Source: Flavobacteriales bacterium (GTDB taxonomy: Bacteria; Bacteroidota; Bacteroidia; Flavobacteriales_F; PHOS-HE28). From it: a stretch of DNA of 64,000 bases. Of the stretch, positions 50,710 through 61,471 are shown piece by piece. Position numbers and translations under genes: made by a program. Within the stretch, counting starts at the first letter, position 1; every line of letters starts with the position of its first letter. A model generated the notes under the pieces. The model was given only the letters and a program-made list of their open reading frames with translations, had not been told where the DNA came from and did not search any database. The stretch covers positions 62,001 to 126,000 of the forward strand of contig JADZAC010000039.1 of NCBI GenBank assembly GCA_020852835.1, read 5' to 3'.

Positions 50710-51906
50710 ATGGCGGAGCGCATCACGGTGGAGGCGGTGAAGGAATTGGTGAAAGCGGGCCACGCGCATGCCGTGAAGGATCGCAGGCACCTGCACGCCC
50801 GGCCGGAGCTCAGCTTCCAAGAGCACGAAACCGCCGCGTATATCGCGGAGCGGTTGCGGGAGCAGGGCATTGAAGTGCGCCCGGGCATTGCGGGCACTGG
50901 CGTGATCGGCGTGGTGCAAGGGGCAAAACCGGGCCGCGTGTTCTGCCTGCGCGCAGACATTGATGCACTGCCGATCCAAGAGGCGGAAGGGGCGCCTTAC
51001 CGTTCCACGAATCCCGGCGTGATGCACGCCTGCGGCCATGATGCGCACACGGCGATGGTACTTTCCGCCGGGCGGATCCTGCATCAACTGCGTGGGGAAT
51101 GGAACGGCACGGTGCTCCTGCTATTCCAGCCGGGCGAGGAGAAGATCCCCGGCGGTGCTTCGGTCGTGTTGGGCGAAGGAGCCTTGAAGAACCCCGCTCC
51201 GGAAGGCATCCTTGGGCAGCATGTCACCCCGGAGCTGGAGGTGGGCAAGGTGGGCTTCCACGCCGGGCCGTTCATGGCCAGCAGTGATGAGGTCTACATC
51301 ACCGTAAAAGGCAAGGGGGGCCATGCGGCGCAGCCTGAGAAACTGGTGGACCCCATCGTGATCGCGGCACGGCTGCTGCTTGCGCTCAAGGATGAGTTTG
51401 ACGCGTGGCGCAGGGACAGGCCGCTGGTGCTGGGCTTTGGCCGCGTGATCGCCGATGGCGCGACCAACGTGGTACCTGATGAAGTGCGGATCGCCGGTAC
51501 GCTGCGCACCTTCGATGAAGGCCTGCGCGCGGAGCTGCACGGGTGGCTGCCGCGCAGGGCCGCCGAGATCTGCGCACAACACGGTGGCTCATGCGAACTT
51601 GAAGTAAGGCGCGGTTATCCGGTGCTGGTGAACGACCCGCCGTTGACGGAAAGGATCCGGGGCGCGGCTGCGGAATTTCTGGGAGCGGAGCACGTGGTGG
51701 AGATGCCGCGCCGCATGGGTAGCGAAGACTTTGCCTTCTACACCCGGGTGATGCCGGGCTGCTTTTTCCGCTTGGGCACGGGCAATCTGAAGAAAGGCCC
51801 CGCGCCGGGCCTGCACACGCCCTCCTTCAACATCGCCGAAGAGGCCATGGCCATCGGGGCGGGCGTGATGGTGTGGGGGGCGTTGGGGGAGCTGGGAAGT
51901 GGGTAG
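50710..51906 (+). CDS. M20-family amidohydrolase/peptidase
   Basis: RRHLHARPELSFQEHETAAYIAERL...LRADIDALPIQEAEGAPYRSTNPGVMHACGHDAHTAMVL. Confidence 0.95.
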   Translation: MAERITVEAVKELVKAGHAHAVKDRRHLHARPELSFQEHETAAYIAERLREQGIEVRPGIAGTGVIGVVQGAKPGRVFCLRADIDALPIQEAEGAPYRSTNPGVMHACGHDAHTAMVLSAGRILHQLRGEWNGTVLLLFQPGEEKIPGGASVVLGEGALKNPAPEGILGQHVTPELEVGKVGFHAGPFMASSDEVYITVKGKGGHAAQPEKLVDPIVIAARLLLALKDEFDAWRRDRPLVLGFGRVIADGATNVVPDEVRIAGTLRTFDEGLRAELHGWLPRRAAEICAQHGGSCELEVRRGYPVLVNDPPLTERIRGAAAEFLGAEHVVEMPRRMGSEDFAFYTRVMPGCFFRLGTGNLKKGPAPGLHTPSFNIAEEAMAIGAGVMVWGALGELGSG

Positions 51907-51962
51907 TGGGCAGTGAACAGCATCCGCCCCTTACCGCCTTCGAGACGAAGAATGTCCCGGCA

Positions 51963-52130
51963 TCACGCCCAGAGCCAATAGGCCAATAAAGCCCATACGC
52001 CGATGAACATTCCGCCCACTGCAATCGTGCCTTTGTGCTTTTTCAGGTCGCGCTTTACCAGCAAGCGATACAGTGCCCAGCCGATAAAAAGGGCCAGCAA
52101 TCCGATGGCCATCCCGATGCGTGTTCCCAT
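51963..52130 (-). CDS. 55-aa small membrane protein
   Basis: MGTRIGMAIGLLALFIGWALYRLLVKRDLKKHKGTIAVGGMFIGVWALLAYWLWA*; two TM segments. Confidence 0.6.
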   Translation of the reverse strand: MGTRIGMAIGLLALFIGWALYRLLVKRDLKKHKGTIAVGGMFIGVWALLAYWLWA

Positions 52131-52159
52131 TCCAATTGGATAGATGATCGACGAAAGGG

Positions 52160-54355
<2,196 letters not shown>

Positions 54356-54566
54356 AGCGGGGTCTGTTGGGCAATTGCCCTGGAAAGGATTGATCGCTTA
54401 AAAGTAGGGCGATCGGAGGGAAGTACAATGCAATACGTCAAGGAACATTGAAAGCTTAGGAGATCTTGGGCAATCCCTGGATCGCCAGCGGGGGGCAGGG
54501 CGCCTGCACAAGGGTCGGCATGGTCGCGCTTCTATATTTGGCGCGGCCTTCATTGGCCCGAGGCGC

Positions 54567-55394
54567 ATGGCTGAACCCAAGAAGGACCTGACGTTCCTGG
54601 AGCATTTGGAGGCCCTGCGGTGGACGTTGGTCCGCTCGGCGGTGGCCGTGCTGGTCGGCATGATCGCGGCGTTCGTCTACAAGGATGTCGTGTTCGACGC
54701 AATTGTGCTGGCGCCGCAACATCCGGATTTCATCACCTACCGGGTGTTTTGCCAAGTTGCGCTCAAATTGGGGCTCGACCGCTCCTTTTGCATGGACAGC
54801 ACGGGGTTCACGCTGATGAACACCTCCATGGGCGGCCAGTTCATGGTGCACATCATGGTATCGTTCGTGGCGGGCATCATCCTGGCCTTCCCCTTCATCC
54901 TCTGGGAGGCATGGCGTTTTGTGAAGCCTGCATTGGCCAAGACGGAGCGGAAGGCCGTGGGGGGCGTGGTGTTCTTTGCCAGCATGCTGTTTTTCCTGGG
55001 CGTGGCCTTCGGGTACTTCGTGCTGGCGCCCATGAGCATCCAGTTCCTGGGCAACTATAGCGTTAGCGGATCCGTGCCCAACCTGGTGGACCTGAACAAT
55101 TACATCGGCACCATCACGTCGTTGACCTTGTGGACGGGTGTGGTTTTTGAACTGCCCATGGTGGTGTATTTCCTGGCCCGGACGGGGTTGGTGGGCCCGG
55201 GTTTTCTGCGCACCTACCGGCGCCACGCCTATGTGGTGATCTTGATCATCGCCGCCGTCATCACCCCTCCCGACGTCACCAGCCAATTGATCGTTTCCTT
55301 GCCGTTGTTCGCCCTGTATGAGGGGAGCATCTTCCTGGCGGCCCGCACCGAGCGGCTGTCGGCCCGTCGCACCGCCAATGCCGCCACCGCATGA
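54567..55394 (+). CDS. tatC: Sec-independent translocase TatC
   Basis: MAEPKKDLTFLEHLEALRWTLVRSAVAVLVGM...FPFILWEAWRFVKPAL...FRTYRRHAYVVILIIAAVITPPDVTSQ. Confidence 0.94.
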   Translation: MAEPKKDLTFLEHLEALRWTLVRSAVAVLVGMIAAFVYKDVVFDAIVLAPQHPDFITYRVFCQVALKLGLDRSFCMDSTGFTLMNTSMGGQFMVHIMVSFVAGIILAFPFILWEAWRFVKPALAKTERKAVGGVVFFASMLFFLGVAFGYFVLAPMSIQFLGNYSVSGSVPNLVDLNNYIGTITSLTLWTGVVFELPMVVYFLARTGLVGPGFLRTYRRHAYVVILIIAAVITPPDVTSQLIVSLPLFALYEGSIFLAARTERLSARRTANAATA

Positions 55395-57898
55395 TCCGGC
55401 AATTGCTGCGCCTGATCCTTGACAGGCGGTGGGTGGTCCTTGCGCAGGTGGTTGCCGCCTTCCCGTTATTGGCCCAAACCACGCGCATTTCGGGCACGGT
55501 AACCGATGCGGCCACCGGCGAGCCGTTGCCGTTCGTCAATGTGGGCTTCGTGGACAGCCGAGTTTCCACCAACAGCGACTTCGACGGCCGATATGTGCTG
55601 GATACCTACTACGCCACCGACAGCATTCGGGCAGTAAGCGTGGGCTATGAGCCGTTCACTGCAGCGGTGAAGCGCGACAAGGTGCAACAGATCGACATCC
55701 GCCTCAAACCGCAGACGGCCGAACTGGCCGATGTGGTGGTGACCTACAAAGGCAATCCCGCATGGCCCATCCTGCGCCGCTTGGTGGCGAACAAGCCGGT
55801 GAACAACCGTGAAAAGCTGGAGGCGTACGAGTACGAGGCCTACAACAAGGTGGAGTTCGACCTGAACAACATCACCGAGGATTTCAAGCAGAAGAAGCTC
55901 TTCAAGGATTTCGCCTTCATCTTCGACCATGTGGACTCTTCAGGGGGCAAGCCCTTCCTGCCCATTTTCATGACCGAAACGCTCAGCGAGGTGTACTATA
56001 GGCAGAAGCCCAGGACCCGGCGGGAAGTGATCCATGGCACCAAGGTCAGCGGCCTGGAGAACACCAGCATCTCGCAGTTCATGGGCGACATGTACCAGAA
56101 CGTGAACATCTACGACAATTTCCTGGTGCTCTTCGGCAAGAATTTCGTCAGCCCGATCGCCGATGGCGGGCGGGGCTACTACGACTACTATCTGGTGGAC
56201 AGCAACTGGGTGGGGCGCAACTGGTGCTACCAGATCACGTTCGCGCCCAAGCGGGTGCAGGAGCTCGCTTTCACAGGCAGCATGTGGGTGAACGACACCA
56301 GCTATGCGGTCAAGCGCATCGAGGCCTCCATCGCCCGAGGGGCAAACCTCAACTTTGTGCAGGGCTTCCAGGTGAAACAGGAATACACCGAGGTGCAGCC
56401 GGAGGTGTGGATGCTTACCAAGGACCAATTGTTCGTGGACCTCAATGTGGTCAAGGACCGGGGCAAACCCGCGGACAACCCGATCCAAGGGTTCTATGGA
56501 AGGCGCACGGCGAGCTACCGTGATTTCACCATCAACGCGCCCAAGCCGCCGGTGTTCTACGAAGGTGCGGACGAGGTGGTGCTGGACATCGACCCGCTGA
56601 GCCTCGGGGCGGGTTATTGGGAGGAGCACCGCCACGAGAACCTGACCAAGCAGGAAGTGGCCATCTACCACATGGTGGATACCATGAAGACGATCCCCCG
56701 GTTCCGCACCTACGTGGACATCGTCACCACGGTGGTCACGGGCTACTACACCAAAGGCAAAGTGGACCTGGGCCCGTACTTCACCACGTACAGCTTCAAC
56801 CCCGTGGAGGGGAACCGGTTCCGTATCGGCGGCCGCACCAGCACCAACTTCAGCACCCGGCAGGAGCTCAACGGCTACTTGGCCTATGGCACGCGGGACG
56901 AAGCATTCAAGTTCGGCTTGGGCGCCAAGGCGCTCATTGGCCGGGAAACCCGGCAGATCGTGGAGGTGGGCTACAAGCAGGATGTGGAACAACTCGGCGA
57001 AAGCGTCAACGCCTTCCGGCAGGACAACATCCTGAGCAGCGTGTTCCGCCGCACGCCCAACACGCGCCTCACCTTGGTGGAAGAGTCCTCGGCGAGCTAT
57101 CAGCGTGAATGGTTCACCGGTTTGGACAATACGGTAATGCTGCGCTACCGGACGCTGTATCCCTTGGGCGACCTGGAGTACCTGCGGCCCGGGGCGGACG
57201 GCGGACAGCCGGAAGTGCTCAACACCATCCACACCGCTGAAGTGGCCCTCAATACCCGCTTTGCCTACCGGGAGAAATACGTCAGCGGCGACTTCACGCG
57301 GGTGAGCTTGGGCACCCGCTATCCCACGGTGGAGCTCCACCTGGCCACGGGCCTGCCCAGCATGGCCCGCAGCGAGTATGGCTACACCAAAGCCGTGGCC
57401 CACGTGTACCAGCGCTTGCAGCTGGGCACCTTCGGATGGATGCGCCTGAATGCGGAAGCGGGCCGCATCTGGGGCAACTTGCCCTACCCGCTGCTGATCC
57501 TGCACAGCGGCAACGAGACTTTCTACTACGACGACCTCGCATTCAACACCATGAACTACTTCGAGTTCATCAGCGACCGCTACGCCCAGTTGTTCGTGGA
57601 GCACCACTTCGAAGGCTTGTTCCTGAACCGGATACCGTTGATGCGGCGGCTGAAATGGCGCGAAGTGGTGGTGGGCAAGGTGGTGGCCGGCGCGTTGGAC
57701 AGGCAGCGGGCCGAGCAGGAACTGCTGCTGCTGCCCGGCATGTATACCTTGGACGGCGGGCCGTTCATGGAGGTCAGCGCCGGCGTGGAGAACATCCTGA
57801 AGATACTGCGCGTGGACGGCGTTTGGCGCTTGAGCTACAACGACCATCCGCGCACCAACCCCTTCGCTTTGCGCCTGAAATTAGCCGTGACCTTCTGA
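55391..57898 (+). CDS. DUF5686 / carboxypeptidase-like regulatory domain outer-membrane protein
   Basis: RISGTVTDAATGEPLPFVNVGFVDSRVSTNSDFDGRYVLDT...SVGYEP; C-term barrel. Confidence 0.88.
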   Translation: MIRQLLRLILDRRWVVLAQVVAAFPLLAQTTRISGTVTDAATGEPLPFVNVGFVDSRVSTNSDFDGRYVLDTYYATDSIRAVSVGYEPFTAAVKRDKVQQIDIRLKPQTAELADVVVTYKGNPAWPILRRLVANKPVNNREKLEAYEYEAYNKVEFDLNNITEDFKQKKLFKDFAFIFDHVDSSGGKPFLPIFMTETLSEVYYRQKPRTRREVIHGTKVSGLENTSISQFMGDMYQNVNIYDNFLVLFGKNFVSPIADGGRGYYDYYLVDSNWVGRNWCYQITFAPKRVQELAFTGSMWVNDTSYAVKRIEASIARGANLNFVQGFQVKQEYTEVQPEVWMLTKDQLFVDLNVVKDRGKPADNPIQGFYGRRTASYRDFTINAPKPPVFYEGADEVVLDIDPLSLGAGYWEEHRHENLTKQEVAIYHMVDTMKTIPRFRTYVDIVTTVVTGYYTKGKVDLGPYFTTYSFNPVEGNRFRIGGRTSTNFSTRQELNGYLAYGTRDEAFKFGLGAKALIGRETRQIVEVGYKQDVEQLGESVNAFRQDNILSSVFRRTPNTRLTLVEESSASYQREWFTGLDNTVMLRYRTLYPLGDLEYLRPGADGGQPEVLNTIHTAEVALNTRFAYREKYVSGDFTRVSLGTRYPTVELHLATGLPSMARSEYGYTKAVAHVYQRLQLGTFGWMRLNAEAGRIWGNLPYPLLILHSGNETFYYDDLAFNTMNYFEFISDRYAQLFVEHHFEGLFLNRIPLMRRLKWREVVVGKVVAGALDRQRAEQELLLLPGMYTLDGGPFMEVSAGVENILKILRVDGVWRLSYNDHPRTNPFALRLKLAVTF

Positions 57899-58630
57899 AT
57901 GATCCTGCGTGCCGACCACATAGTGAAACGCTACAAGCGCCGTACCGTGGTGGGCGGGGTGAGCGTAGCGGTGCACCAAGGCGAGATCGTGGGCCTGCTG
58001 GGCCCCAATGGTGCGGGGAAGACCACCAGTTTCTACATGATCGTGGGCCTGGTAAAGCCCAACGAAGGCCGTGTATTCCTGGATGCGACGGACATCACGG
58101 ACCTGGCCATGTACAAGCGCGCGCAGCGGGGCATCGGTTACCTGCCGCAAGAGGCCAGCGTGTTCCGCAAGCTCAGCGTGGAGGACAACATCCGGGCCAT
58201 CCTGGAGATGACCAAGCTCACCAAGGCGGAGCAGCACCGCAAACTGGAGAGCTTGCTGGATGAATTCAGCCTGCAGCACGTGCGCAAAAACATGGGCGAC
58301 GTGCTCAGCGGCGGCGAGCGCCGCCGCACGGAGATCGCGCGGGCCTTGGCCACCGAGCCCAAGTTCATCCTGCTGGACGAGCCCTTCGCCGGCGTGGACC
58401 CCATTGCCGTGGAGGACATCCAAGGCATTGTGTCCCACCTCAAGGAGCGCAATATCGGCGTGCTCATCACCGACCACAACGTACAGGAAACGCTGAGCAT
58501 CACCGATCGCGCCTACCTGCTCTTCGAGGGAAAGATCCTCAAACAGGGCACTGCCGAGGAACTGGCTGCGGATGAGCAGGTGCGCAAGGTGTACCTCGGG
58601 CAGAATTTCGTGCTGCGCAGAAAGGTGTGA
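57899..58630 (+). CDS. lptB: LPS export ABC transporter ATPase
   Basis: [67 protein letters not shown]...[40 protein letters not shown]. Confidence 0.96.
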   Translation: MILRADHIVKRYKRRTVVGGVSVAVHQGEIVGLLGPNGAGKTTSFYMIVGLVKPNEGRVFLDATDITDLAMYKRAQRGIGYLPQEASVFRKLSVEDNIRAILEMTKLTKAEQHRKLESLLDEFSLQHVRKNMGDVLSGGERRRTEIARALATEPKFILLDEPFAGVDPIAVEDIQGIVSHLKERNIGVLITDHNVQETLSITDRAYLLFEGKILKQGTAEELAADEQVRKVYLGQNFVLRRKV

Positions 58631-58698
58631 CCGTATGATCGCACGGGCCTGTATCGATCAACAAGCTTTGATCCGCCGATCATTCGTGTAAAGGAACC

Positions 58699-59289
58699 AT
58701 GGTCACCGGTGAGGAAGCCTTGCTCTTCGCAGAAGCGTCCGCGGTAGTGCTCAACGTGGCCTTCACGCTGTGCATCGCATGGGAGAAGCGCATCGGCTGG
58801 GCGTTGGGTTTAGTGGCTGGAGTGATCGGCGTGGGGCTCTACGCATTGGCGCACACATGGGCCATGAGCGTGCTCAACGGCTACTACGTGGTGATGGCCG
58901 TGTATGGCTGGTGGAGCTGGGGCCGCGGTGAAGAGAACCAGGTCCGTACGCAGCGATGGACCTTTCACGCCGTGGTGATCCCGGCGGGCCTTGTGCTGGC
59001 GTACGCCACGGCAGTGTTGCTGGGCAACTACCTCAACGGCAACTTCCCGCACCTGGATGCCTTCGTTACGGTGTTCAGCTTCATCGCCACCTGGATGATG
59101 GCGCGCAAGTACATCTCCACATGGTACTACTTCATCGTGGCGGATGCCGTGTCCATTTGGCTCAACTGGCGCATTGGCTACTTGGGCTTCGCAGCGCTGA
59201 ACGCCGTGTACCTCGTGCTGTCCGTGATCGGCCTGGTGAAGTGGGGGCGGTTGTTGGCGCAGCAGCGCCGGCAGGGCATCACTGCTTGA
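58699..59289 (+). CDS. pnuC: Nicotinamide riboside transporter PnuC-like
   Basis: SAVVLNVAFTLCIAWEKRIGWALGLVAGVIGVGLYALAHTWAMSVLNGYYVVMAVYGWWSW...FIATWMMARKYISTWYYFIVADAVSIWLNWR. Confidence 0.93.
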   Translation: MVTGEEALLFAEASAVVLNVAFTLCIAWEKRIGWALGLVAGVIGVGLYALAHTWAMSVLNGYYVVMAVYGWWSWGRGEENQVRTQRWTFHAVVIPAGLVLAYATAVLLGNYLNGNFPHLDAFVTVFSFIATWMMARKYISTWYYFIVADAVSIWLNWRIGYLGFAALNAVYLVLSVIGLVKWGRLLAQQRRQGITA

Positions 59290-60634
59290 TGAACGGCAAC
59301 ACGGTCCGTACCCCGTTCACGGTAAGCCGTACCAGGTAGCATCCTTGGGCCAAGACGCCGGCATCCACGCATGCACGGGTGCCGCTCACGGTGGTGGGCA
59401 CAGCTGCCCGTTGGCCATCCATGGTGAACACGTCTACGCTTGCCGCGGCCGCTGCTTCCGCAGGGAGGGTGATGAACAACTGGTCCTGCACCGGGTTGGG
59501 ATGGAGCTGTATCCCGGCAATGGTACCGGGAGCCGGCCGCAGGCCGGTGGTCAGGGTGGTATGGGCAATGTGGTCCATGTTGTCCGGCCCGTTCTGGGAA
59601 AGCTCACCGGCGGCGATCAGGCCCAGTGCGCTGTTGTGCGCCAAGGACGAAACCGGTGCGTTGAAGTCGGCCCATGGCGAAAATCCATCGGATGTGCCGT
59701 TGAAACGGGCCAAATGGGCACCGGTAGTGCTGCCTTCCTCCAGGTGGAAGTCGCCCCCGATGAAGAGGTGGGCCCCGTCATAGTGCAGCGCATGCACCGC
59801 GGCATCGGCAGGGTTGCCCACATTGATGTAATCCAGCGCGTTCGGCATGAGTTCCTCCCACGCCGTGCCGTTTTCCGGAAAGCGGGCCAGGCCGAACTGG
59901 GCCGATCCGTTTTGCTTGATGTTGCCTGCTGCGTACAGGCTGCCGTCCACGTCAAGCAAGGTGTTCACCGTGCCGGGCAGTCCGGTCCCCAGGGGTCCCC
60001 AATCGCCGCCATTGAGCACGGCCACGTGGTTCAGGTTGGTGCCACCGCCGTTCTGCAATGCGGTGAACTCGCCCCCAACGACCAACTGTCCATTGTGCCA
60101 GCCCAAGCCATTGATCAGGTTGTTCAGGGTGCTGCCGAGCAGGGTCCAATTTCCATTGTCCAGGCGTTTCACCACGTCGTCAGAGCCTGCGAAGCCGCTT
60201 ACGATACCACCGGCGTAAAGTGTTCCGTCATGTGCGAACAAGGTGCGCACTTGCGGGAAGTTGCCCGAGAAAATGGTGCTGTAGCTCCACGCCGTGCCGT
60301 TCCAGGTGGCCAGGTCGGTGTAGTTGTTGCTCAGCGCAGATCCCCCGATGTAAATGGTATTGCCGATGATCGCGGCACTGGTGATGTTCCCGGAGACCCC
60401 GGTGCCGAGCGCCGAGAAGGTGGAGCCGTCCCATAAGGCCACGTTTTGGGCAGGAATACCTCCGGCTTCGGTGAACTGGCCCACTACCACCAAGGTGTCT
60501 TCATTGCCCTGCAGCACGGCCAGCACGGGTCCGTTCACCCCGCCGCCCAACTCCGCCCAAGGCACATCGACAGGTTGCGAACGTGCGGCCCATGCAAGGG
60601 TGGCAATGAACACGGAGAGTAACGTCTTTTTCAT
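59279..60634 (-). CDS. T9SS type A sorting-domain secreted protein
   Basis: Signal peptide; repeated GG(D/E)F motifs; C-term IQLHPNPVQDQLFITLP...QGCYLVRLTVNGVRTVLPFIKQ. Confidence 0.9.
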   Translation of the reverse strand: MKKTLLSVFIATLAWAARSQPVDVPWAELGGGVNGPVLAVLQGNEDTLVVVGQFTEAGGIPAQNVALWDGSTFSALGTGVSGNITSAAIIGNTIYIGGSALSNNYTDLATWNGTAWSYSTIFSGNFPQVRTLFAHDGTLYAGGIVSGFAGSDDVVKRLDNGNWTLLGSTLNNLINGLGWHNGQLVVGGEFTALQNGGGTNLNHVAVLNGGDWGPLGTGLPGTVNTLLDVDGSLYAAGNIKQNGSAQFGLARFPENGTAWEELMPNALDYINVGNPADAAVHALHYDGAHLFIGGDFHLEEGSTTGAHLARFNGTSDGFSPWADFNAPVSSLAHNSALGLIAAGELSQNGPDNMDHIAHTTLTTGLRPAPGTIAGIQLHPNPVQDQLFITLPAEAAAAASVDVFTMDGQRAAVPTTVSGTRACVDAGVLAQGCYLVRLTVNGVRTVLPFIKQ

Positions 60635-60849
60635 GGATCAGGGATTTAGGTCGTGCGTTGAACGTATCAATGGCGCAGCCCCAAAGGATGCTGAGCGGCA
60701 ATTAGACGGCACAAGTTGCGGACAAGTATGCCTCGGCCTTGTGGAATGTGATGAGCGGTGTTGGGCGGCGGGCGGTGGAACGTGCGGGTGGATCGGTGCC
60801 TTGCGTGCACGGGCCGGGTCAAGAGGCGACGGCACTACCTTGCCTGCCC

Positions 60850-61368
60850 ATGCGCAAGGTCGTTGTTACCGGTCCGGAATGCAGCGGCAAGTCCGTGCTC
60901 TCCGCGCAATTGGCGGAGCGCTTCGGGCTGCCGTGGGTGCCGGAAATGGCGCGGCCCTACCTCGATGAGCTGGGCAGGCCGTATGGCGAAGCGGATCTGC
61001 GGCGCATCGCCGAGCTGCAGTTGCGCACGGAAGCGGAGTGCACCGCTGATCAACCTGGTGCCCCGTTGTTGATCTGCGACACTGACCTGATCACCATCCG
61101 CATCTGGGGCGAAGAGAAGTACGGTCGCAGCGACCCATGGGTGGTGGAACAAACTGAAGGTCGCCCGTACGACCTGTGGCTCTTGTGCACGCCGGACATC
61201 CCGTGGGTGTATGATCCCCAACGCGAGAACCCGCACGACCGTGACCGCTTGTTCGAGGTTTACCGGCAGGTGTTGGAGCGGCTGGGCAAGCCCCATGCGG
61301 TGATCCACGGGCAAGGAGCACAGCGCTTGGCCTTGGCGGTGGATGCGGTGGGGTTGCTGTTGCGGTAG
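60850..61368 (+). CDS. NadR-like AAA ATPase (ribosylnicotinamide kinase-like)
   Basis: MRKVVVTGPECSGKSVLSAQLAERFGLPWVPEMARPYLDELGRPYGEADLRRIAELQ...CDTDLITIRIWGEEKYG. Confidence 0.9.
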   Translation: MRKVVVTGPECSGKSVLSAQLAERFGLPWVPEMARPYLDELGRPYGEADLRRIAELQLRTEAECTADQPGAPLLICDTDLITIRIWGEEKYGRSDPWVVEQTEGRPYDLWLLCTPDIPWVYDPQRENPHDRDRLFEVYRQVLERLGKPHAVIHGQGAQRLALAVDAVGLLLR

Positions 61369-61402
61369 GTCGCCTTGGTGCGAGGGTGGCGCTGCATGCA
61401 CA

Positions 61403-61436
61403 ACGCCGTGTGCCTGCGGCTGCAGGCACACGGCGT
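61403..61436. terminator. 15-bp perfect hairpin between convergent genes
   Basis: ACGCCGTGTGCCTGC-GGCT-GCAGGCACACGGCGT. Confidence 0.75.
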
Positions 61437-61471
61437 CGATGGTTACCGCGTTGCGGGCTGTTGGATAGCGC

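Noticed and set aside
55940-57847. 635-aa minus-strand ORF
   Set aside because: Antisense shadow of the DUF5686 gene.
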